Shown: piece after piece, positions 1 to 9,575 of the stretch | Numbering within the stretch: the stretch's first letter is position 1 | Layout: the number at the start of each line of letters is the position of its first letter | Assembly: GCA_964411985.1 (NCBI GenBank) | Contig: CAYPNF010000065.1 | Span: 1-42,925 of the forward strand | Direction: 5' to 3' | DNA length: 42,925 nt | Source: CAYPNF01 sp964411985 | GTDB lineage: Bacteria > Verrucomicrobiota > Verrucomicrobiia > Limisphaerales > J093 | Notes under the pieces: model-generated | The model's database searches: none | Told to the model about the DNA's origin: nothing | The model's input: only the letters and a program-made list of their open reading frames with translations | Program-made: the position numbers and the translations under genes

Positions 1-3000
1 GTCCCGATCCCCTGAGCGTCACCGAGGGTCGCCCCCTGGGGATTACTCAATCGCACGTAGAAGTACTCATTGGTCTCGTCCAGGGTGTTCCCTTTGACCA
101 AGATCGAAAGCTCCAGCTCTCGAACGCCCGGCGGAATCACGAGGGGACCATGCCTTTCGTCAAAGTCGGTGCCACCGGTTGCGCTGCCGTTCGCGGTGGT
201 AAAGTCGACGGTGGTTTCCCTCTCCGAGATGGAAGAGAGAGACACTTTGAAAAGAGCGTTGACCGAGGAAATGCCGCTGGCCGCCACGCTTACGTCGTTG
301 ATGCTGATGGCCGGAGGGTCTTCGTCCAGGATGACGCAGGTGCCCACGGCCTGGCTCAGGGTGCCGTTGACCGGGTTGGAGAGCACAATCTGGAAACTCT
401 CATTGGGTTCATCCACCTGATCGCCTCGCACCAGGACGTCGATGTTCTGGTTGGTCAGACCGGGCGGGAAGACCAGTGTGCCGCTAGTGGTGAAATAGTC
501 CTTGCCTAGCTGCGCTGTCACGTCCTGCGGAGCGAAGTCGATGGAGACCACCTCGGTGGAAGGTTCCAGGAGCGACACCGTAAAGCGGGCAAGGCTCTCA
601 CCGGAGTTCCCCTCGGGTTGCTGCAGGTTGTTGATAAGGATGCCCACCCCGTCATCGTTGAGAATGTTCGCGATTGCTTCGCTCCGTTTCAAGCTGGCGC
701 CTAGCGGGCTGCTCAGTTGGAGTCGAAACCAATCCCCGGGCTCGTTGTTGCCGTCGCCAAACACGGGCACAGAGACCCGTTGGGCGGTTTGGCCTGGTTG
801 GAAGACCAGCACGCCGTTCGTGGGGGAAAAGTCGGTCCCCGACTCCGCAGTGCCGCTGGCGGTGGTGAAAGCCACGCTGACGACCTGGCTGGCGGGGGGG
901 AACAGTTCCGCCACAAACACCGCATTCGTGGTATGCCCCAGAGAACCCTCTCTCACCTCGGTGTCGGCCACGGAAATCTCCGGCGTAAGATCGTCATTCT
1001 GGATCAGCGCGGTACCTGCCGATTTCCCAAGGAGCGCACCTGAAGGATTGGACAAGACCACGCTAAACGACTCGTCCGGTTCGTTGAGAGAGTCCCCCAG
1101 AACCACGACCGTGATGGTCTGAGTGAGAACCCCGGGCGGAAAAGACAAAAGCCCACTCTTCACAAGGTAGTCGCTGCCTCTGACGGCGGTCCCATCCACC
1201 GTCATGAAACTGGCAGTGACGGTGCGGGCGCTGGGGGAGGACAGGCGTGCGGTGAGCACGGCGTTCTTGGGGCCTGCGTTGCCCTCCGGGAGTGTGGTGT
1301 CAGAGATCGTCAATTCCGGCAGCGGTTCGTCGTCCTCGATGACCAGCAAGCCCTCCGCGTGTCCCATAATGCCGTTGGTCACCTGCTTGAGGCGAACGAA
1401 GATGGACTCGTCGGCTTCCGTGAGGAGATCCCCTATGATGGCAACGTCCATGGTTTGGGCCACCACCCCCGGTGCCAGGGTCACGACTCCGTTGGTGGGC
1501 GCGTAGTCCTCGTTGGAGCGTGCCGTCCCATCCGCGGTGGCGTACTCGATGCTGACGGGCAAGGGGCAGGGGGTCGAAAGACGCAGTGTGAGATGGGCTA
1601 CGGTCGTCCCCGCGTTCCCTTCTCGGACCACCGCATCGTCGAGGAAAACTTTGGGTAGGTCGTTGTCGAGGATGGTTCCCACCGAGTTGGTGGCGAGAAG
1701 CGTCCCGTTGGTGGGGTGACTCATGGCCAGGTAGAAGGTCTCGTTCCCTTCGGCAAGCAGGTCGGCGAGCACGGGTATCACGATAGCCAGGCTTCTCGCC
1801 CCAGCCGGGATATTCAGACGCCCTGAGACCGTCGCATAATCGGATCCTTCGGTTGCGGTGCCGGGGATGGTCGCGTAATCAAAGCTGACCGTGTCCGCAG
1901 ACGGCGAAGAAAGGGTCACGTTGAACACGACATTGGTGACTCCGCTGTCGCCCTCCTCCACCGAAGCGTCATGAACCTGAATCAACGGCGGATCGTTGTC
2001 GAAAATCGTTCCGATCCCGGGTTCGGGGTCGACAAACGCTCCGCCGCCCCCTCCCAGGAAGACCAGGAAGGACTCGCTCACCTCGTCCGTGGTGTCACAG
2101 GTCACCTGGATCTCGATCTCCTGCGAGGTGGATCCTGGAGGGAAGGTGATGGTTCCGGCGCCAGCTACGAAATCTGCCCCCGGTGCCGCCGTATCTCCCT
2201 GGGTGGCGTAATCCACCGTCACCGTTTGTTCGCTCGGCTTGGAGAGGCTCACCGTGAAACTCATCGTGGCGAATCCCCCGTCGCACTCGGTTGTCGAAGC
2301 GTCGCTGATGGTCGCCAAGGGCGGAGGGTCGTCGTCGAAGATGGTTCCCATCCCTTGGCTTTTTCCGATGGTCGCGTTGATGGTGCGAGTCAGATTGACG
2401 AAGAAGGTTTCGTCGGGTTCGTCCAAAGTGTCGGGCAACACCTGCACGTCCACCCATTTCACGGCTTCGCCCGGTTGGAAGACCAGCGTGGAGGAGTCGG
2501 GCGCAAAGTCGGCTCCGGGAGTCGCGGTATCGCCTTCCGTGTTGTAGGTGACGCGCACCTCGTCCTCGGAAGGGCTGGAAAGGCTGATGCTGAAGCGGGC
2601 GATGGCGTTGGTACCATTCCCCTCGGTAGCCTGAGCATTGCTGATGCTGACGGTGGGAGGGTCATTATCCATGATGGTGGCCGTACCCTCGGCCCGGGCC
2701 ACTCTCACGCCCGGCGACGAGGATGTGATTCGCAGTACGAACTGCTCATTCGGTTCGTCGAGGTAATCCCCCATCACGGGCACCGAAATGGTCTTCAGAT
2801 TCTGGCCAGGCAGGAAGGTCAAGGTTTCGCTCCGGGAACGATAATCGAACCCGCTCTTGGCCGTCCCATCCGCAGTGCTGCAGGTGGCGATCACGTTTTC
2901 TTCGGGGGCTCCGAGGAGCACGATCTGGAAAACCGCTTGCACATCCCCACCGTCCTCCTCGCGGACCAGGGTATCCTTGACCTCGAGGCTCACGCCGTCG

Positions 3001-5117
3001 TCGTCCACGATGGTACCGGTCACTTCTTTGGTGGTGAGTCCGGCATTGAGGGCATTGCTGAGACGAAGTTGGACGGTCTCATCGGATTCCCTGACATTGT
3101 CTCCCAGCACGGGCACTTCCACTCGCAGATCGGTCATGCCGGGCTCAAAGTTGAGGGTTCCAAAGATCGTGAGGAAATCGGTTCCCGCAGTGGCGGTCGC
3201 GCTGACCACCGTGTAATTCACCGAAACCGGAATCTCGGCTGCAGGCTCCAATCTCACATGGAACACCAAGTTGTTGGTCACGCCGGGAGGCCCCTCTACT
3301 GCGGAGACAGGGCTTGCCGACAGGCTCGAGGAATAGTCATTGTCAGTGATGGTCGCCACGCCCCGGCTCTTCTGTAGTTTCGCGTTCAACGGAGCGCTCA
3401 AGAGGACAGCAAACTGTTCCGCCCCTTCGGTCAGGGTGTCCCCCAGGATCGTGATGGAAAGAGTCTTGCTGACTTCCCCGGGAGCGAAGGAGAGTGGCCC
3501 CTTTTTTTCCAGGTAATCGGTCGTGGCTGTTGCGGTGAGGTTGGTGGTGGCGTAGTTCACCGTAATTGCCTGGGCGCTGGGACCCGAGAGGGTGACGGTA
3601 AACGCCACCCGGGCAGGCCCAATATCGCCCTCGGTTACCACCGGATCGTCGATGGTCATGGTGGGCATGGTCTCGTCGTCCAGGATCGTCACGATCGCGT
3701 TCGTGCGGGCCAGCGAAGCGTCAACGGGGTTGGTTAAGCGGATCGCAAAGGTCTCATCCGTTTCGGAAAGCATGTCCCCCAGGATCGCGACCGAGAGGTT
3801 CTGCAACGTGGTTCCAGGCGCAAACTCCACCACCCCATTGGTGCTCACGTAGTCTCCCCCTTGGCTGGCGGTTTGCTCGATGGTGGCAAAGGAGACTCTT
3901 ACCGCCCACGTGCTGGGATTGGAAAGGTGCAAGGGTATACTCCAGGCCTTGAACCCGGAACTGCCTTCCGTGGCCGCGACGTCGTCGATCGTGATCTGCG
4001 GCAGATCATTGTCCTTGATGGTGACCTTGGCTTGGGGCGTCGCGAGGAGGCCATTGTTCACCTGTACCAACTTGACGAGGAACGACTCATCCCTCTCACC
4101 GAGGTGGTCGTCTTGAACAGGGACCTCAATGAACTTCTCTGTTTCGCCAACGAGGAACCGGACTTCGCCAAACGTCTCCTGATAGTCTTGTCCCGGCTTG
4201 GCTGACTCCTCCGCAGTTGTGTACTGCACGGTCACTTCCCGGTCACTGGGCGCCGAGAGACGAACCGTGACCAAGGCTTTGCCTGGGTCGCCTGTCCCTT
4301 CCGTGACCTGGGTGTCCAGAACGTCCACCAGCACCGGCGCGACACTGGGTGTCGCCAGGTCATCGATCTCCACACTGATGGAGCCAAGCGCGGTATCCTC
4401 TTGCCGCGCCCCCCCATTCTGGACGCCCACCCGGTCGAGCCGAAGAGTGTACGTCGGTGGCAGGGTTGCGACTGAATATCCCACCAAGTTCGTGAAAGGC
4501 GTGCCGGAGTAGATCGAGAGGCGGAACTGACGACTGGAGGTGGCGTAACGTCCAACCGCCAAGTAGCGCGTGCCAGCCTCTAGCGCCACCGTATCCCCTT
4601 CCGACTTGAAACTGGCATTCCCCAAGGAGGCGTCGAGATTCGCGGTACAGGCGAGTTCACCTCCGACCGTGGTGAGATTCAGCGTTAGCCCGTTACCGAA
4701 GTTCTCCACGTGTTGGTCGGACAACAGTCCCAGGAAGCAGGTGGGTGGGACGCGGTTATCCAGGGAGAGCACCCGAAAAGTGAGGGAGAAGGAGGCGTTG
4801 GAGGTCTCGTTCAGCGCGGAAAACGGCAGCGAAGTGTAAGAAGCCGAGGAACTATCCACATCCAGTTGCGCTCGGAGAAGGCCTTTCGCGGAATCGTAGT
4901 CGAAGAAGGTCTCGGTGCCCGCGGTGGTCTGAGAAAAACGACCCGCTGCAACCGGGTCGCTCCCGAAGTCCTCGAGAACGGTGGCAGCACTCGCGAAATC
5001 CCCCCCGAGGGAGCCTAGTACCGCTAGCAGGGACAACCAACTCGTTTTGCGCCGGCTTCTCAAACAGGCTCTGGGATTCTGATCCGGACAACAAGTCCAG
5101 TGCTCGAAGGGTTGCAT
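1..5117 (-). CDS. Giant Calx-beta repeat secreted/surface protein (3' end beyond window)
   Basis: The frame is open on the minus strand from an ATG at 5117 to the left edge (1705 codons) with no stop, so the C-terminus lies outside. After a short basic leader, a hydrophobic stretch near residues 27-42 (SWLSLLAVLGSLGG) looks like a signal peptide. Residues ~45-255 form a beta-rich, jelly-roll-like region. From ~255 on I count 12 full and one partial Calx-beta repeat of ~110 residues, each with a '..V.EG..G' start, a 'ATAG.DY' or 'TA..G.DF' centre, a 'DE..E.F...L' strand and a 'GTI.DND' end. Calx-beta motifs are known calcium-binding, adhesion-type folds, so an extracellular adhesin or matrix role is likely. 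This is inferred from the family. Repeats differ from one another, so the array is old. Plus-strand open frames over this stretch are shadows. Only 84 bp separate it from the divergent delta-60 gene. Confidence 0.9.
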   Translation of the reverse strand, partial: MQPFEHWTCCPDQNPRACLRSRRKTSWLSLLAVLGSLGGDFASAATVLEDFGSDPVAAGRFSQTTAGTETFFDYDSAKGLLRAQLDVDSSSASYTSLPFSALNETSNASFSLTFRVLSLDNRVPPTCFLGLLSDQHVENFGNGLTLNLTTVGGELACTANLDASLGNASFKSEGDTVALEAGTRYLAVGRYATSSRQFRLSIYSGTPFTNLVGYSVATLPPTYTLRLDRVGVQNGGARQEDTALGSISVEIDDLATPSVAPVLVDVLDTQVTEGTGDPGKALVTVRLSAPSDREVTVQYTTAEESAKPGQDYQETFGEVRFLVGETEKFIEVPVQDDHLGERDESFLVKLVQVNNGLLATPQAKVTIKDNDLPQITIDDVAATEGSSGFKAWSIPLHLSNPSTWAVRVSFATIEQTASQGGDYVSTNGVVEFAPGTTLQNLSVAILGDMLSETDETFAIRLTNPVDASLARTNAIVTILDDETMPTMTIDDPVVTEGDIGPARVAFTVTLSGPSAQAITVNYATTNLTATATTDYLEKKGPLSFAPGEVSKTLSITILGDTLTEGAEQFAVLLSAPLNAKLQKSRGVATITDNDYSSSLSASPVSAVEGPPGVTNNLVFHVRLEPAAEIPVSVNYTVVSATATAGTDFLTIFGTLNFEPGMTDLRVEVPVLGDNVRESDETVQLRLSNALNAGLTTKEVTGTIVDDDGVSLEVKDTLVREEDGGDVQAVFQIVLLGAPEENVIATCSTADGTAKSGFDYRSRSETLTFLPGQNLKTISVPVMGDYLDEPNEQFVLRITSSSPGVRVARAEGTATIMDNDPPTVSISNAQATEGNGTNAIARFSISLSSPSEDEVRVTYNTEGDTATPGADFAPDSSTLVFQPGEAVKWVDVQVLPDTLDEPDETFFVNLTRTINATIGKSQGMGTIFDDDPPPLATISDASTTECDGGFATMSFTVSLSKPSEQTVTVDYATQGDTAAPGADFVAGAGTITFPPGSTSQEIEIQVTCDTTDEVSESFLVFLGGGGGAFVDPEPGIGTIFDNDPPLIQVHDASVEEGDSGVTNVVFNVTLSSPSADTVSFDYATIPGTATEGSDYATVSGRLNIPAGARSLAIVIPVLADLLAEGNETFYLAMSHPTNGTLLATNSVGTILDNDLPKVFLDDAVVREGNAGTTVAHLTLRLSTPCPLPVSIEYATADGTARSNEDYAPTNGVVTLAPGVVAQTMDVAIIGDLLTEADESIFVRLKQVTNGIMGHAEGLLVIEDDEPLPELTISDTTLPEGNAGPKNAVLTARLSSPSARTVTASFMTVDGTAVRGSDYLVKSGLLSFPPGVLTQTITVVVLGDSLNEPDESFSVVLSNPSGALLGKSAGTALIQNDDLTPEISVADTEVREGSLGHTTNAVFVAELFPPASQVVSVAFTTASGTAESGTDFSPTNGVLVFQPGQTAQRVSVPVFGDGNNEPGDWFRLQLSSPLGASLKRSEAIANILNDDGVGILINNLQQPEGNSGESLARFTVSLLEPSTEVVSIDFAPQDVTAQLGKDYFTTSGTLVFPPGLTNQNIDVLVRGDQVDEPNESFQIVLSNPVNGTLSQAVGTCVILDEDPPAISINDVSVAASGISSVNALFKVSLSSISERETTVDFTTANGSATGGTDFDERHGPLVIPPGVRELELSILVKGNTLDETNEYFYVRLSNPQGATLGDAQGIG

Positions 5118-5201
5118 GCGGGGGGAATTATTCTGAACCGCCCTACTTTATACCATCACAAAGTGTTTGGCACTAGGGCAGATATTTGGTAACCTTACCC
5201 T
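5118..5201. promoter_or_regulatory. Divergent intergenic region between the two large surface-protein genes
   Basis: This 84-bp gap must hold the 5' signals of both the Calx-beta gene (minus) and the delta-60 gene (plus). It is A+T-richer than the flanks. On the plus strand there is a weak TTGGCA (5167-5172), a 17-bp gap, then TAACCT (5190-5195), too close to the ATG at 5202 to be convincing. On the minus strand a TATAAA lies near 5146-5151 without a clear -35 partner. Neither start codon has a clear Shine-Dalgarno sequence. Confidence 0.4.
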
Positions 5202-8200
5202 ATGAAATCCGCTTCTTGCCTCCGCTCGTTCGGCCATTTCGGTTCCCTACGCTCGTGCTGCTTTACGGTCGCCGTTCTGGCCTCCGTCCTTGCGGGAGCC
5301 CAGCAAGGATCTGTCGATGGAAGTTACAACAGTGGGGTGGGACTGGACCAGGCCGTGACCACCATGGCTATCCAGGCGGACCAAAAGACAGTCGTTTCCG
5401 GCAATTTCACCACTTTGGACGGGCTGTCTCGTAAACGGCTGGCAAGATTTGACAGCAACGGATCCGTGGACGTCTCCTTCGACCCTGGCGAGGGTCTTGA
5501 CTCCTATGCGATGACGCTAGGAATTCAAGAGGATGGGAAAATCCTGGTCGGAGGGACTTTTGGCCGTGCGGGTGGCACCAGCCGTGCCTACTTGGCGCGC
5601 TTCAAGGCTGATGGAAGCTTGGATTCCGATTTTGCGCCTGCGGCCCCGAACTCCTATGTCTACAAGTTGGTGCCCCTCTCCTCGGGTAGTATCCTGATCG
5701 GAGGTTCTTTTAACCAAGTGGGTTCTGAGCCAAGGAGTTACATAGCGAAACTCAAGTCCAATGGCACCGTCGATCTGACTTTCACTGCGGCGGTGAACAG
5801 TTACGTGCACGCGATGGCAGTGCAAGAGGATGGGAAGGTGTTGATAGGTGGGCAATTTACGGTGGTCAACGGGGTGCCGCGAAACCGGGTGGCGCGGTTG
5901 AATGCGGACGGGACGCTGGACACGAGTTTTGACCCTGGGATGGGGCCCAACTCGACGGTGGAAGTGTTGGCGTTGTATCCTGGAGGGAAGACCCTGGTTG
6001 GTGGATCGTTTTCGCAGTTCAACGGAGGGCCATGGCCTTACCTGGCGATGCTGGGAGTCGATGGGTTACCGGTGGCGGGATTCACCCCTGGTTTGAACAG
6101 CACGGTGTACGGGGTGGGGGTGCAGGCGGATGGGAAGATCCTGGTGGGAGGAGAGTTTTCGACGCCTCGGACGCGGCTGGTGAGGTTGCGCGGGGACGGG
6201 AGTGTGGACCCGAGTTTTGACGTGGGCAGCGGGGCCAACGGGGCGGTGAGGAGCGTGGTGGTGCAGGCCGATGGGGACCTGGTGGTGGGAGGATCCTTCA
6301 CGCAGTTGAACGGGGTGAGCCGTGGGTATGTGGGGAGGTTGCAGGGGTTGAGCGCGGCGACCGGGGGCGAGATCGAGTTTGGGCAGGGAGAGTACCGGGT
6401 GAGTGAAGGCTCACCCAGCGTGGTGGTGGAGGTGAAGAGGGGAGGGAACACCGGGGTGGCAGTGACGGTGGACTATGCGACAAGCAATGGGACGGCGACA
6501 GCCGGGGACTACACGCCGCAATCCGGGAAGCTGTCGTTTAACGCAGGCGAGACCGTGAAGACCTTCACGATTCCGATCCGGGTCGACAGCCTGGTGGAGG
6601 ATGAGGAAACGGTGAACCTGGCGTTGAGCAATCCGACGGGAGGGGCAGTGATGGGGAGTCTGCAGACCAGCACGATGGTGATTGAGGATGACGACACTTC
6701 GGTGGCGATGGGAGCGGTGGACATGAGTTTCAAGGCTCGAGTGAACAGCACCGTGAACGCGGTGGCGGTGGGGCCCGACGGTAAGTTGGCGGTGGTGGGA
6801 CCTTTCACTGTGGCTGGAGGAGCCAGCCGTTACCAGGTGGCGCGGTTCAACCCGGATGGCAGCCTGGACGCGAGCTTCAAAGGGAGTGCATGGGTAGATG
6901 GCCAACCTTACACGGTGGGAGTGCAGGGGGATGGCAAAGTGGTGGTGGGTGGAGAGTTTGGCCAGGCCAACGGGGTGGCACGCACCCGTTTGGCGCGTTT
7001 CCACGTGGACGGGACATTGGACACGAGCTTCAACCAGGCCGCGGGGCCCAACAGTTCGGTGTACGAGCTGGTGTTGCTGGGCAATGGGGACATGTACATT
7101 TCAGGTGCGTTCACCCAGGTGAACGGGGAGAACCGCAGTTACGTGGCGCGGCTCTACAGCGATGGGAGTGTGGACGTGGGTTTCAACGCGTCGGTGAACA
7201 GTTACGTGCATGCGATGGCGGTGCAGGAGGACGGGAAGGTGTTGATTGGTGGGCAGTTTACGGTGGTCAACGGGGTGCCGCGAAACCGGGTGGCGCGGTT
7301 GAATGCGGACGGGACGCTGGACACGAGTTTTGACCCTGGGATGGGGCCCAACTCGACGGTGGAAGTGTTGGCGTTGTATCCTGGAGGGAAGACCCTGGTT
7401 GGTGGATCGTTTTCGCAGTTCAACGGAGGGCCATGGCCTTACCTGGCGATGCTGGGAGTCGATGGGTTACCGGTGGCGGGATTCACCCCTGGTTTGAACA
7501 GCACGGTGTACGGGGTGGGGGTGCAGGCGGATGGGAAGATCCTGGTGGGAGGAGAGTTTTCGACGCCTCGGACGCGGCTGGTGAGGTTGCGCGGGGACGG
7601 GAGTGTGGACCCGAGTTTTGACGTGGGCAGCGGGGCCAACGGGGCGGTGAGGAGCGTGGTGGTGCAGGCCGATGGGGACCTGGTGGTGGGAGGATCCTTC
7701 ACGCAGTTGAACGGGGTGAGCCGTGGGTATGTGGGGAGGTTGCAGGGGTTGAGCGCGGCGACCGGGGGCGAGATCGAGTTTGGGCAGGGAGAGTACCGGG
7801 TGAGTGAAGGCTCACCCAGCGTGGTGGTGGAGGTGAAGAGGGGAGGGAACACCGGGGTGGCAGTGACGGTGGACTATGCGACAAGCAATGGGACGGCGAC
7901 AGCCGGGGACTACACGCCGCAATCCGGGAAGCTGTCGTTTAACGCAGGCGAGACCGTGAAGACCTTCACGATTCCGATCCGGGTCGACAGCCTGGTGGAG
8001 GATGAGGAAACGGTGAATCTGACGCTGAAGAATCCCGCTGCGGGTGCGGTGCTGGGAGCGCGGCCCACGGCGGTTCTGTTCATTGTGGACGACGATGCGT
8101 TCACCGCGCCGGGGGCAGTGGATGTTTCGTTCCGCGGACGTGTGAACGGCCTAGTCAATGCGGTTGGAGTTGGATTGGAGGACAAAGTAGTCGTGGTGGG

Positions 8201-9398
8201 ACCATTCACCATGGCCAACGGCCAGAGCCGGATGCAGGTCGCGCGGTTTAATCGGGACGGTTCTGTGGATTCCAGCTTCAGCTCCAGCACCTGGCTCAGC
8301 GAGCAGGCCTTTGCGGTCGTGGTTCAGCCGGACGGCAGGACCATTCTAGCAGGGAGATTCACGGTCGTTAACGGGTACACCCGCAATCGCATTGTGCGCC
8401 TGAATCTCGACGGCACCGTCGATGAAACCTTCGATCCAGGCGTTGGCCCGGACGGCGAGATCTATGAAATGAGGCTGCTGCCGACTGGGGATATCTATAT
8501 CGCAGGCGCCTTTACGCGGGTGGGAGGGGAACCCCATTCCTACATCGCCCGGTTGTACAGCGATGGAACCATTGACAGTACGTTCAACGCCAATGCCAAC
8601 AGCTACGTCCACGCCCTGACCGTTCAGGCCGATGGTCGGGTGCTGATCGGCGGACAGTTTTCCCAAGTGAATGGGAAGGAATCGATGCGTTTGGCCCGGC
8701 TGAACGTGGACGGCTCGCTCGACAACAGCTTTAGCGTAGGCGCCGGCCCGAACAACTACCCGGAGGCCATCGAAGTCCAGCCTGATGGGAAGATCCTGAT
8801 TGGCGGCCACTTTACCGTATACGGAAGTACCCAGAGATACTATGTCGCAAGACTGCTGAGTTCGGGTGGAATCGACGAGTCGTTTGGCGCGAGTACCCAA
8901 CTCAACGGCCCCGTCTACCGCTTAGCCTTGCTCAAAGACAGCCGGGTTCTGGTGGTGGGTGCGTTTACTGCCATCAACGGCGTCTCTCAGAATTACGTGG
9001 CACTATTGAAACCGGACGGCTCGCTGGATCCAGAATACGCAATCGGTACCGGGGCCAACAATCAAGTCACCGCACTAGCGGTCCGCGAAGGTGGACAGGC
9101 AATCCTCGGCGGCAACTTCACCGAGTTCGCTGGATTGGATCATCCCTACGTGGTTCAACTGAACGGCAGTGGTGGCACCCTGGCCCCGCTCCGCTTCGTC
9201 GACATCCAAGTGGACGCCGCTCTGGCCAGAATTCATGCCACTTCCACTCCCGGCCAGCGCTACGTCCTCCAGTCCAGTGCCGATCTGGTCCAGTGGAAGA
9301 GCGTCAGCACCAACACCGCCACCAGCACCACCCTCGAATTCCAGGACGTGGTGGGCAGTAATACGCTCCTGTTCTACAGGGCGATTACGGCCGAGTGA
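5202..9398 (+). CDS. Delta-60 repeat / Calx-beta secreted protein, three predicted seven-bladed propellers
   Basis: The 1398-residue protein has a signal peptide (residues ~1-33, AVLASVLAGAQQ). It then carries 21 delta-60-type repeats, each ~45 residues with '..V..DGK.LVGG.F' followed by 'RLN.DG.LD.SF'. They fall into three groups of seven separated by Calx-beta domains at about 388-500 and 855-965, so three seven-bladed beta-propellers are the simplest reading. The C-terminal ~70 residues (YVLQSSADLVQW...LFYRA) form a module also found in the next two genes. Propeller 1 with its Calx-beta and propeller 2 with its Calx-beta share a 761-bp identical DNA stretch. Function is unknown; a cell-surface or secreted binding protein is likely. 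The start was chosen for the signal peptide. Confidence 0.9.
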   Translation: MKSASCLRSFGHFGSLRSCCFTVAVLASVLAGAQQGSVDGSYNSGVGLDQAVTTMAIQADQKTVVSGNFTTLDGLSRKRLARFDSNGSVDVSFDPGEGLDSYAMTLGIQEDGKILVGGTFGRAGGTSRAYLARFKADGSLDSDFAPAAPNSYVYKLVPLSSGSILIGGSFNQVGSEPRSYIAKLKSNGTVDLTFTAAVNSYVHAMAVQEDGKVLIGGQFTVVNGVPRNRVARLNADGTLDTSFDPGMGPNSTVEVLALYPGGKTLVGGSFSQFNGGPWPYLAMLGVDGLPVAGFTPGLNSTVYGVGVQADGKILVGGEFSTPRTRLVRLRGDGSVDPSFDVGSGANGAVRSVVVQADGDLVVGGSFTQLNGVSRGYVGRLQGLSAATGGEIEFGQGEYRVSEGSPSVVVEVKRGGNTGVAVTVDYATSNGTATAGDYTPQSGKLSFNAGETVKTFTIPIRVDSLVEDEETVNLALSNPTGGAVMGSLQTSTMVIEDDDTSVAMGAVDMSFKARVNSTVNAVAVGPDGKLAVVGPFTVAGGASRYQVARFNPDGSLDASFKGSAWVDGQPYTVGVQGDGKVVVGGEFGQANGVARTRLARFHVDGTLDTSFNQAAGPNSSVYELVLLGNGDMYISGAFTQVNGENRSYVARLYSDGSVDVGFNASVNSYVHAMAVQEDGKVLIGGQFTVVNGVPRNRVARLNADGTLDTSFDPGMGPNSTVEVLALYPGGKTLVGGSFSQFNGGPWPYLAMLGVDGLPVAGFTPGLNSTVYGVGVQADGKILVGGEFSTPRTRLVRLRGDGSVDPSFDVGSGANGAVRSVVVQADGDLVVGGSFTQLNGVSRGYVGRLQGLSAATGGEIEFGQGEYRVSEGSPSVVVEVKRGGNTGVAVTVDYATSNGTATAGDYTPQSGKLSFNAGETVKTFTIPIRVDSLVEDEETVNLTLKNPAAGAVLGARPTAVLFIVDDDAFTAPGAVDVSFRGRVNGLVNAVGVGLEDKVVVVGPFTMANGQSRMQVARFNRDGSVDSSFSSSTWLSEQAFAVVVQPDGRTILAGRFTVVNGYTRNRIVRLNLDGTVDETFDPGVGPDGEIYEMRLLPTGDIYIAGAFTRVGGEPHSYIARLYSDGTIDSTFNANANSYVHALTVQADGRVLIGGQFSQVNGKESMRLARLNVDGSLDNSFSVGAGPNNYPEAIEVQPDGKILIGGHFTVYGSTQRYYVARLLSSGGIDESFGASTQLNGPVYRLALLKDSRVLVVGAFTAINGVSQNYVALLKPDGSLDPEYAIGTGANNQVTALAVREGGQAILGGNFTEFAGLDHPYVVQLNGSGGTLAPLRFVDIQVDAALARIHATSTPGQRYVLQSSADLVQWKSVSTNTATSTTLEFQDVVGSNTLLFYRAITAE
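5856..6616 (+). repeat. 761-bp exact direct repeat, copy 1 (inside delta-60 gene)
   Basis: This stretch appears identical to 7257-8017, exactly 1401 bp (467 codons) downstream. It covers the last part of blade 4, blades 5-7 and most of the first Calx-beta domain. Just before 5856 the copies differ at scattered third positions, and after 6616 they diverge (AAC CTG GCG against AAT CTG ACG). The block is strongly G-rich on the coding strand. It suggests recent duplication or gene conversion. Confidence 0.9.
7257..8017 (+). repeat. 761-bp exact direct repeat, copy 2 (inside delta-60 gene)
   Basis: Second copy of the 5856-6616 block, in the same frame, encoding blades 4-7 of the second propeller and most of the second Calx-beta domain. 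The sequence between the copies (6617-7256) encodes non-identical blades 8-11, so this is not a simple short tandem repeat. Confidence 0.9.
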
Positions 9399-9438
9399 GG
9401 GAGCGAATGTTAGGTTTGCGGTGGCTGGACGATATTTG

Positions 9439-9482
9439 CGCAGTCAACCCCGTGAGTCGCAGGGAGACTCGGCTTGACTGCG
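9439..9482. terminator. Nested hairpin between convergent genes
   Basis: CGCAGTCAA (9439-9447) pairs with TTGACTGCG (9474-9482). Inside the loop GAGTC (9454-9458) pairs with GACTC (9466-9470). It lies 40 bp after the delta-60 stop and 93 bp before the end of the convergent hydrolase gene. No T-tract follows on either strand, so it would be a hairpin-only or bidirectional terminator. The remainder of the 177-bp gap shows nothing else. Confidence 0.45.
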
Positions 9483-9575
9483 GCGACCTGGTGGTGCCCC
9501 CACCTGCTCCGCCTTTGGGGAGCGTCTTGCGCGTGATCCTGTTTGCCGATGATTGAGGTCACCCCTCGCGTCCTA

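Noticed and set aside
1971..3377. 468-codon plus-strand open frame
   Set aside because: It is antisense to clear Calx-beta repeats of the minus-strand gene and its translation has no recognisable fold. Long shadow frames are expected in this G+C-rich repeat DNA.
5118..5201. Promoter TTGGCA-N17-TAACCT for the delta-60 gene
   Set aside because: The -10 box is poor and would leave almost no leader before the start codon.
5202..9398. Repeat array considered as CRISPR or mobile element
   Set aside because: The repeats are in-frame protein repeats of a single coding sequence, with no terminal inverted repeats, spacers or transposase.
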